Assembly (NCBI RefSeq): GCF_051020765.1
Contig: NW_027469236.1
Coordinates: 124,001 to 188,000, forward strand
Origin: Lasioglossum baleicum
Lineage: Eukaryota > Arthropoda > Insecta > Hymenoptera > Halictidae
DNA length: 64,000 nucleotides
Direction: 5' to 3'
Positions within the stretch are counted from its first letter, which is position 1, and each line of letters opens with the position of its first letter. Below, piece by piece: positions 20,497-26,953 of this stretch. Both the position numbers and the translations under genes were made by a program. The notes under the pieces were generated by a model. It did not search any database. It was not told where the DNA came from and saw only the letters and a list, made by a program, of their open reading frames with translations.

Positions 20497-23400
20497 TTAT
20501 GCATGGTTTCCATTTGCTGCTATATTACGGATTCGGACTATATTTGTTATTAGTTCCGATAAATAGTCTCCATATGTCTTCAAAATTGTACCGGTTGGAA
20601 ATGAGGTTGGCTCTCGAGCCTGTTTACCAAAAATTAATTCATATGGTGTGAAGTTGGTAGCTTCATGAACAGACGTGTTATAAGAAAACATTGCAAACGG
20701 AATTAATAAATCCCAATCCTCGTAGTTCTCCATATAGTGTTTGAGGTATTCTGTAAGAACAATATGGCTTCGCTCCAATGATCCATTAGTTTGTGGTCGG
20801 TATCCGGAGGTGGTGATTTGTTTAATCTTGAATATTTCTGACAGATTTGTCATAAGAGTTCCAATAAAGCTGGTTCCCTTATCCGTGAGTATGGCTCGAG
20901 GTGTCCCATATATTGCAATAAAATGCCGTGCAAAAGCATCTGCGATGGTAGTGGCTCGGATATTAGGTATCGCTACTGCAATACAATATTTGGTTAGATT
21001 GTCCTGCATGGTGAGAATGTATCGGTTCCCTCCAGGTGTAATTGGTAATGGTCCAACGGTATCTAATGAAATTTTTTCAAATGCGTCCAACGGTGTGTCG
21101 GTGATCAACATAGGTTGTCGAGTTTTCGTTCTGACTAATTTTTGCTCCTGACAACTTTTACATTTTCGGATGTAATCCTGAATTTCGTTGCGCATGTGCG
21201 GCCAATGAAATCTTGATCGAATGCGATTGTAGGTTTTTGTAACTCCTTTATGCCCTCCTATTAGGCTATCATGTGCTTCATGGATGATTTCTTGCCTGTC
21301 TTCTACGGAAGGTGTAGTAATAACACAGTTACATATTGTAATTTGATAAGTTGAATCTGTAAAGACTTCTTTTAATGCTTTGAAAAGTTCATCAGGCGAT
21401 AATTTATGATGATCTCCGGTGGCGGATATTCGAAAAGATTTGCTCCTATTTTGTTCTAAAGCAGATTGAAGAGTTTTCAATCCATTAATTATATCCAATC
21501 TTTTTGGTTTGTCATAGAAGTTATCAGAAATTACAATGCTAAAGGTTTTAAATAACCCATTGTTTGAAATTATGACCTGTCGCTTTTTCGGTCGTGCAGC
21601 TAAAAGTTCCTGCTTATTTATCAATCCTGTGTCCAGTAACAGTTTTCCTACGGGGGTTATTAGGTTGCGATCAGCTGATATGAAATGTACATAATGGTCT
21701 TCCTTTGCGGTAAGGGTGTTTGAAGAAATGCTAATCCTCTGTTTCGGTTCCGGCGGCGCTTCCAGGTCAGTTTCGGTAGAAGAACCATCGGTATCGGCGT
21801 CAAAGAATGGGTAAGGGTCGGCTGTGCGATCAGGCAGTTGCCGCGCCCTTGCTTCGCGTATTATATTGTTTGGAAATCGAATTACGTTGCGTTGCAAAAT
21901 TTCACCTATTTCGGGAAATGGTACCTGCGGTATGTTGGGTACATCCTCCTGTAAATTGTTCCTATTCTCTATAACGGTGTTTTCCAGTGGCTCCTCAAAC
22001 GAAATTAAATCACCAGATAAGGTCGTATGCTTATCCGTAGAAAAAATTTCTGTGGAGTTTGCTGCGGGCAAAAAATGGTGTGCGTTGTCCTGATCTTCGT
22101 CTGGCATCACTATCTCTTTAGATAAACTCGGAAGAGTTCTATTTATGTTAATAATTGGTGAGTGTTGAACCTTCCCCAGGGCGGGTTGTTCCGTCTCATC
22201 TGAACTGCTGCTTGTTTGTTGATATTTCGGCCGTTTTTCTCGGTCTCGATGTAGTTGTCTGACGCGTTGTCCTATTGAAACAGCGTCGACAGCTGTTTTC
22301 GGTATTTGGATTTTAAAATCGGGGTCTTTGACTTCCCTCGGGATGAGTGGTAAACAGGTGGAAGTAGGATTACGTGATAATGCATCAGCATTCTTATTTG
22401 TTTTTCCAGATTTATGGACAACCTGATAATCATATTCTAATAGTCGGAGCTTCCATTTCATGAGTCTTGATGTCGGATCTTTCACAGAATGCAGCCAAAC
22501 TAATGGTCGATGATCTGTAACCAATGTGAATTTTGTTCCGTACACATACGGTCGGAAATATTTGACGGCGTATACCATTGCTAAACATTCTTTTTCCGTG
22601 GCTGAATAATTTCTCTCTGCTTTGTTGAGGCTGCGCGATGCATAAGCGATCGGCAGATCATTTCCTATTTCGCCTTGACTAAGCACGGCTCCAACGGCAT
22701 ATTCGGAGGCGTCTGTTGTAACGACGAATGGTTTGCTAAAATCTGGATATTGTAAAATAGGCTCTCGACAGAGTTCTTCACGTAACTGCTTAAAACTGTT
22801 TTCCTGTTCTTCAGTCCATTTGAATTTTTTGCCCTTTCCTAGAAGGTCAATTAAAGATTTTGCTTTTGTAGTGAAATCTGGTACGAATCTTCGGTAATAT
22901 CCTACTAAACCCAAAAACTGTTGTATATTTTTCTGTGAGGTAGGCGTTGGGAAATCCTTGACAGCCTTTAATTTTCGGGGATCAGGTTTTACTCCCTGTC
23001 TTGAAATAATATGTCCAAGGTATGCAACTTCTTTTCGTAAGAATTCGCATTTATTGGTTTGAAGAGTTAAACCATGTTCTCGCAAACGGTTTAATAATTT
23101 CCTGACTTTAATGTTGTGTTCGTGTAATGACGCAGCGTAAACCACGATATCATCCAGGTAAATGAAAACGTCCGTTTCCTGGAGTCCAGTTAATACCTGA
23201 TCCATGAGGCGTTGAAAAGTAGGTGGTGCATTTTTCAAACCAAACGGCATTCGTGAAAATTCATAATGTCCATTAGGGGTGGTGAAAGCTGTCTTCTGTC
23301 TGTCTTTCGGATCCATTTCTATTTGGTGAAACCCACTGGCGAGATCGAAAACGGAGAAGTATTTGGCTCCTCCGAGACGATCCAATATTTCCGTAATTTG

Positions 23401-24588
23401 AGGCAGTGGATATTTATCGGAAATGGTCTTCTCGTTAAGCGCACGAAAATCTATTACCATGCGCCAACGTTTGTTTCCTTGCGCATCTGGTTTTTTGGGT
23501 ACAATCCACAAGGGTGAATTGTACGGAGATTTCGACGGAGTAATAATACCATCGGATAATAAGCCATTGATTTGCTTTTTTATTTCCTCTTGGTGTACAG
23601 GAGGGTAGCGATACTGTCTCGTGTTAATCGGAATCTCATCAGTTGTATGTAAGGAGTGCTTGAAATCAGATGCCTTCCCTAATTTATCTCCGGGGAGATA
23701 AAATCGATCGGGAAATTCCTTTATCAATGCGGTGATGCTACACCGTTCTTCTTTGTTCAGGTGACTCAAATTTAGCGTTTCGGAGATTCCCTGTATCCTA
23801 TCTTCTCTAGTTTTGAAATTACAATGTTGACGTACCTCTGAATAAATATCTTCATCTGATGTGCTCAAAATGTCGTAAGGTTCCACGATTTGTGGCTCTA
23901 TTTCTACGTCTATGGCTTCCTCGCTAGTGTTGGTTGCCATAACATGACATTTTCCTCCGTCGTTCAGGACGGCGGCTTCTCCTATGTAGAGTTGTTTGTG
24001 CGTTTTTATGCGTGGTAAATAGCCTTCTTTTATCCTTGGATTAGCTATTCTTATGGCAATCTGTTGAGATGTTCGGGCATCGATGCGATGTTTGGTCCGT
24101 ACATCTGAGTCCTGCTGGTAATTTGAAAATCGAATAGGCCTGATGGGCTTATTTTTTAATACCAGTGTCCCATGGTAATAAGAAATTTCTGCTTCTTCCT
24201 GTTTTAAAAATGGGCTTCCTATAAGTCCATCTGCTTCTATTGCAAGACGCTTCACTACGTAGAAAAACGCAGGAGCTTCGTGTATGTGAAGTATCGTAGT
24301 TCCTAGAGTGCGAATTGGATTTGTAGTAAGACCAGTTATTTCAATTTCTTCGCGTGAAACAATTCCTGCTCCTTCTCCTAAAACGTCAAGAACTACTAAA
24401 TTTACGGATGCTCCACCATCAATTAGAAATTCTCCCGTGCCTGATTCCAGTTCTGGGATTTTGATTTTGATTCGTGGTGCTGGAGCTTCCTTGATGAGGG
24501 TTTTTCCTCGAAGCGGACAGTTCTTTGGCGAACTTCTTTGTTTTCGCTCATCGTGTCGCCTGTACGGTGAGCGCGATCGAAGTTTAAA
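20497..24588 (-). CDS. pol: Pol polyprotein: protease, reverse transcriptase, RNase H, integrase
   Basis: The frame is open from the frameshift heptamer to TAA at 20499-20497, about 1363 codons, in the -1 frame of gag. The first in-frame ATG, at 24255, lies inside the protease, so I treat Pol as a Gag fusion. Counting from that Met, the protease active site is upstream (about 24399-24412, reading LIDGGASV) and its late motif ADGLIGSPF is at residues 8-16. Reverse transcriptase spans about 225-425, with VFDLASG at 302-308 and catalytic YLDD at 366-369. RNase H is about 505-625, with D515, E556 and D581. A 340-residue linker follows. The integrase zinc finger is H995, H1002, C1032, C1035. The catalytic triad is D1065, D1125 and E1161, giving a D-X35-E spacing. 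The protein ends only 91 residues after E1161, without a GPY/F or chromodomain. There are no internal stops. Confidence 0.94.
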   Translation of the reverse strand, partial: FKLRSRSPYRRHDERKQRSSPKNCPLRGKTLIKEAPAPRIKIKIPELESGTGEFLIDGGASVNLVVLDVLGEGAGIVSREEIEITGLTTNPIRTLGTTILHIHEAPAFFYVVKRLAIEADGLIGSPFLKQEEAEISYYHGTLVLKNKPIRPIRFSNYQQDSDVRTKHRIDARTSQQIAIRIANPRIKEGYLPRIKTHKQLYIGEAAVLNDGGKCHVMATNTSEEAIDVEIEPQIVEPYDILSTSDEDIYSEVRQHCNFKTREDRIQGISETLNLSHLNKEERCSITALIKEFPDRFYLPGDKLGKASDFKHSLHTTDEIPINTRQYRYPPVHQEEIKKQINGLLSDGIITPSKSPYNSPLWIVPKKPDAQGNKRWRMVIDFRALNEKTISDKYPLPQITEILDRLGGAKYFSVFDLASGFHQIEMDPKDRQKTAFTTPNGHYEFSRMPFGLKNAPPTFQRLMDQVLTGLQETDVFIYLDDIVVYAASLHEHNIKVRKLLNRLREHGLTLQTNKCEFLRKEVAYLGHIISRQGVKPDPRKLKAVKDFPTPTSQKNIQQFLGLVGYYRRFVPDFTTKAKSLIDLLGKGKKFKWTEEQENSFKQLREELCREPILQYPDFSKPFVVTTDASEYAVGAVLSQGEIGNDLPIAYASRSLNKAERNYSATEKECLAMVYAVKYFRPYVYGTKFTLVTDHRPLVWLHSVKDPTSRLMKWKLRLLEYDYQVVHKSGKTNKNADALSRNPTSTCLPLIPREVKDPDFKIQIPKTAVDAVSIGQRVRQLHRDREKRPKYQQTSSSSDETEQPALGKVQHSPIININRTLPSLSKEIVMPDEDQDNAHHFLPAANSTEIFSTDKHTTLSGDLISFEEPLENTVIENRNNLQEDVPNIPQVPFPEIGEILQRNVIRFPNNIIREARARQLPDRTADPYPFFDADTDGSSTETDLEAPPEPKQRISISSNTLTAKEDHYVHFISADRNLITPVGKLLLDTGLINKQELLAARPKKRQVIISNNGLFKTFSIVISDNFYDKPKRLDIINGLKTLQSALEQNRSKSFRISATGDHHKLSPDELFKALKEVFTDSTYQITICNCVITTPSVEDRQEIIHEAHDSLIGGHKGVTKTYNRIRSRFHWPHMRNEIQDYIRKCKSCQEQKLVRTKTRQPMLITDTPLDAFEKISLDTVGPLPITPGGNRYILTMQDNLTKYCIAVAIPNIRATTIADAFARHFIAIYGTPRAILTDKGTSFIGTLMTNLSEIFKIKQITTSGYRPQTNGSLERSHIVLTEYLKHYMENYEDWDLLIPFAMFSYNTSVHEATNFTPYELIFGKQAREPTSFPTGTILKTYGDYLSELITNIVRIRNIAANGNHA

Positions 24589-25643
24589 GATTTGTTCGAT
24601 TCCACGGACGAATCTCGCGAATCTCTTTGGAATCGCGGACTACGCGGTCGATTCTTGCAGAATTTTCCATCGTGTCCGGATGTTCCGCAATGCCAACAAT
24701 ACGATTTTGACATGCGATTCCTATCGGAATTTTTAAAAATTGTATACCGTTTCTCTCCGTCTCTCACAATTGACGAATCCGAACGGTTGGAGGGGGAACC
24801 GGAGGGGCTCCTGTGACGCAAGGTCCAGGCAGACGCTCGTCCTTCTCTTTCCTCCTCAAAACCAGATGGTCTCGTGCGTTGATCCCTGTGTCGGTCATAT
24901 TTGCTTGGAGATAAGGGATATGACACTTCACGATCGCGGTAGCGAGAGTCCTGGTCATATGAATCTCGGCGGGACCACCTTGATGGTGATTCACTCCGAG
25001 GCGACTGTCGTCGATTTCTTAATCTTTTATCTATCTGTAGCACGGAGTCGTAAGCATCCTCCAGATTTTTTATATCCTTCAAGATAGCCGACACCTTCAG
25101 GGAAATCCGATCCGGTAATCCATCGATGAAGTTTTCAATGACGTCCTTTTCCATCAATTTGATAAATTCTTCAGCATGTGCCTCGTATTTTTCCCTCATG
25201 GCTCCGCGCGTACAGTAGACCAAGTGGCTTGTCCTATCGATGTATTGTCGTAGGCTTTCTCCTTCGCGAATATGTAGTTTCGCGATTTCCACTTGATAAT
25301 ATGATAGGCTCTTGCCGGGAGCGAACCGTTTCTTCAAATGTTGAATTAACGCTTTTACGGTAGTAAACTTGTGCTCTAATGTGCATCTACGTGCTGGCCC
25401 GACGAGCTTAGTAAGAACAATTGCCAGATACTCGGTTTCCGTACCCTCCGGAATCAAAGTTAACCCGTCCTCTAAAGTTTGCGCGAAACGAATCAAAGAG
25501 GGGTCTTCCCCGTTAAAGGTCGGAATTGTCGAAGTAACATTCTGTAAGCATGTCTTTTGCGTCAACAGCGACATAGAATTTGCAAGCGAAACCGTCAAGT
25601 TCATTATGTCAACGAAAGAAATATTTGCAGCTGAATTCGGCAT
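24423..25643 (-). CDS. gag: Gag polyprotein of the Gypsy element
   Basis: This is a 406-residue structural protein that would form the cytoplasmic virus-like particle and package element RNA. Residues about 35-210 read as a retrotransposon Gag/capsid region: mostly helical, with a block round residues 100-140 containing LKKRFAP, LREGES-like and LRQYIDR segments and NFIDGLPD at 171-178. Residues 210-310 are rich in Arg, Ser and Asp and look disordered. A single zinc knuckle C-X2-C-X4-H-X4-C occupies C316, C319, H324 and C329, followed by a basic tail. The ATG at 25643 is the first in frame after the leader, about 215 bp from the primer-binding site. The gene ends in TAA at 24425-24423, inside the protease coding region of the -1 frame. 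The frameshift heptamer falls at codons 352-354, so the frameshift product loses the last 50 or so Gag residues. Assignment rests on the knuckle, size, position and fold-like pattern. Confidence 0.93.
   Translation of the reverse strand: MPNSAANISFVDIMNLTVSLANSMSLLTQKTCLQNVTSTIPTFNGEDPSLIRFAQTLEDGLTLIPEGTETEYLAIVLTKLVGPARRCTLEHKFTTVKALIQHLKKRFAPGKSLSYYQVEIAKLHIREGESLRQYIDRTSHLVYCTRGAMREKYEAHAEEFIKLMEKDVIENFIDGLPDRISLKVSAILKDIKNLEDAYDSVLQIDKRLRNRRQSPRSESPSRWSRRDSYDQDSRYRDREVSYPLSPSKYDRHRDQRTRPSGFEEEREGRASAWTLRHRSPSGSPSNRSDSSIVRDGEKRYTIFKNSDRNRMSKSYCWHCGTSGHDGKFCKNRPRSPRFQRDSRDSSVESNKSLNFDRAHRTGDTMSENKEVRQRTVRFEEKPSSRKLQHHESKSKSQNWNQARENF
24545..24588 (-). promoter_or_regulatory. Programmed -1 ribosomal frameshift signal (gag to pol)
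   Basis: On the minus strand TTTAAAC runs from 24588 to 24582 and is phased with gag as T-TTA-AAC (Leu353-Asn354), the canonical X-XXY-YYZ pattern. An 8-nt spacer follows. Next comes a stem-loop with arms CGCTCA (24573-24568) and TGAGCG (24550-24545), extended inside by CGT/ACG after a 1x1 mismatch. From the heptamer onward the -1 frame has no stop and runs straight into the protease, while the gag frame stops at 24423. Heptamer, spacing and structure all fit a classical -1 signal. Efficiency and any pseudoknot cannot be judged from sequence. Confidence 0.85.
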
Positions 25644-25654
25644 TTTTAAAGAAT

Positions 25655-25792
25655 GTAACTAGAGAAAACTAGTATATTATCGAAACCTTTTAACTAGGAA
25701 AACTAGTATATTATTGGTATAAAAGCGTGACTAGCGAAAACTAGTATATTGCTAATATTATTGAGACGTAACTAGGAAAACTAGTATATTGT
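25655..25792 (-). repeat. Four tandem hairpin repeats in the gag leader
   Basis: The stretch between the primer-binding site and gag contains four copies of a unit of 35-41 bp. Their cores, ACTAG-(about 6 nt)-CTAGT followed by ATATT, begin near 25657, 25692, 25729 and 25770. The ACTAG/CTAGT arms can pair in RNA. The leader is otherwise AT-rich and without an upstream open frame that I would defend. Confidence 0.75.
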
Positions 25793-25860
25793 CAATACTC
25801 AGCTACGAGTAATTTAACGTAGTAAACCCAAAATTAAAGTGATCCTAAAATAATTGATAA

Positions 25861-25878
25861 ATCCCACCGCTGTCACCA
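25861..25878 (-). other. Primer-binding site, tRNA-Leu type
   Basis: In element sense this reads TGGTGACAGCGGTGGGAT. It is complementary to a tRNA 3' end of the form ...ATCCCACCGCTGTCACCA, with the CCA tail included. It starts 4 nt after the 5' LTR end. The T-arm/acceptor pattern (CCCAC then CGCTGTC) resembles animal tRNA-Leu isoacceptors, recalled from memory; the exact tRNA of this species was not compared. Confidence 0.8.
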
Positions 25879-25968
25879 GTTCTGTTACGAGCCAGGGCCA
25901 CGAGCAGCACGAGTGGCCGGCGAAGGGTTATTACCCTAGGAATATGATATAAATTTGTTAGTTAAGGA

Positions 25969-26268
25969 ACGCGGACGAACCCAATGCGAAATTGGGGAGC
26001 CGCTAGGATTATTGACAGCGAGGACGAACCTGACGCGAAGTCAGGGAGCCTCTAGGAATGGAGTCAAACGCAGACGAACCCGATGCAAAACCGGGGAGCT
26101 GCTAGGAGGTTGTATAATAGCACAGACGAACCTGATGCGAAATCAGGGAGCTGTTAGGATGCGGACGAACCCAATGCAAAACTGGGGAGCCGCTAGGTTG
26201 GATAAATCTCTGTTCGGACAATTGGAATGTCGCGAAAGAACCTGATGGTTAATCAGGGAATTGCTAGG
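25969..26268 (-). repeat. Six covarying stem-loop repeats in the 5' LTR
   Basis: Same repeats as in the 3' LTR, shifted by exactly 6688 bp, with no differences seen. In this copy they lie between the TATA box and the primer-binding site, so they would be at the 5' end of the genomic RNA, ahead of the leader repeats. That is a place where retroelement RNAs often hold packaging, dimerisation or translation elements; a specific role is not shown by the sequence. Confidence 0.85.
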
Positions 26269-26740
26269 ATAATTAGTAAGCCTCGTAACTAGTATAATTT
26301 AATTGATACAATCCGAGCGGTAAGATTGTATCATGTGGGGACGTTCAATTACTTGGTTAGGATATTGGACGATAATTATGGGTTTAATGAATTTAAGTTA
26401 ATTATCAAAGAAGACAAATATATTCTTACTATAGAGTTTCGTTCTACAAGTGTACTTGTGTCGCGAATGAACTGAATTTAGAATAGGAAAGAAATTGAAA
26501 GGTGATATTACCTAAGCTAAGACGCACGGTGTTGACGCACTGGCAATGCGGGGGACTCGGAGCAACCTTGTCACTGCCTAACAGATTTTAGACCGAACTC
26601 GCGGAATCTGTACGGTTAAACTTTGATTCAAAAGGAACGAACGTCCGATCTCACTGGTAGTTGACTTCCGAGATGCAGCACGACGCGACACTATTCGTGA
26701 TTACGACAGTACTAGCCCACGAGAGTAGAAATGTAAGGGC

Positions 26741-26747
26741 TTATATA
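26741..26747 (-). promoter_or_regulatory. TATA-like box of the 5' LTR
   Basis: The minus strand reads TATATAA inside the 15-bp inverted repeat GGGCTATATAAGCCC (26751-26737). It sits about 200 bp into the LTR in element sense, a plausible U3 promoter position. The identical box in the 3' LTR is at 20053-20059. I did not find a clear insect initiator at the expected distance, so the start site is unassigned. Confidence 0.55.
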
Positions 26748-26949
26748 GCCCTGCAATGACGGGTGGTACTTGTCAGTACCCTTCAAGTGAACATTCGTAT
26801 TTTCTCAACGACCAGTTGGTCGTGCGTACGTTTGGGCCCTAAACTAACCTAAACAATTATGTAGATTTATCTAGGGAAAAACTCTGTTCGTTTATCTAGG
26901 ACGGTTCCTGCCAGAGATGATATTGAACACCTGTTCGTCATCCGTAACA

Positions 26950-26953
26950 AAAA
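26950..26953. other. Target-site duplication, right copy (AAAA)
   Basis: Partner of 19191-19194. The monomer resumes immediately as ...ACACATGCGAG, showing that the array was continuous before the insertion. Confidence 0.8.

Larger units (their letters stand above)
19195..26949 (-). mobile_element. Complete Ty3/Gypsy LTR retrotransposon nested in the satellite
   Basis: This 7755-bp element has identical-length LTRs (1067 bp each) beginning TGTTAC and ending GTAACA. It has a primer-binding site, gag, pro-RT-RNaseH-IN in that order, and a polypurine tract. The order RT, RNase H, integrase is the Ty3/Gypsy order, not Ty1/Copia. It lies on the minus strand: the 5' LTR is 25883-26949 and the 3' LTR is 19195-20261. 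The flanks show nine A residues in total (four left, five right), where a monomer has five. That fits a 4-bp AAAA duplication inside GAGTAAAAACAC. There is no env-like frame: only 235 bp separate the pol stop from the 3' LTR. I do not assign a clade. All frames are open and the LTRs are nearly identical, so the insertion is recent. Autonomy is uncertain because of the D-G-G protease motif and the short integrase C-terminus. Confidence 0.96.
25883..26949 (-). repeat. 5' LTR (element sense)
   Basis: This is the right-hand copy of the 1067-bp LTR, bounded by the 6-bp inverted ends TGTTAC and GTAACA. Reading it against 19195-20261 I find one difference, A at 25900 versus G at 19212, a CpG-type transition. 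In element sense it would drive transcription leftward into gag. It contains the TATA-like box at 26741-26747 and the six stem-loop repeats at 25969-26268. The element-sense 3' end of the LTR is the side with the stem-loops, so these lie in the R/U5 side rather than U3 if the TATA box is used. Confidence 0.96.

Noticed and set aside
20741..23608. Plus-strand open frames of 60-140 codons opposite pol
   Set aside because: They lie wholly within the intact pol frame on the minus strand and carry no motif of their own.
24360..24425. Gag stop codon as a disabling mutation of a single gag-pol frame
   Set aside because: The stop lies just past a phased frameshift heptamer and Pol is consistently in the -1 frame with a long open overlap, so the arrangement is the normal expression strategy rather than damage.
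24308..25662. Plus-strand open frames of 60-140 codons opposite gag (for example 24308-24736, 24740-25087, 25369-25662)
   Set aside because: They are shadows of gag and pro on the other strand, with no recognisable domain and no upstream signals.
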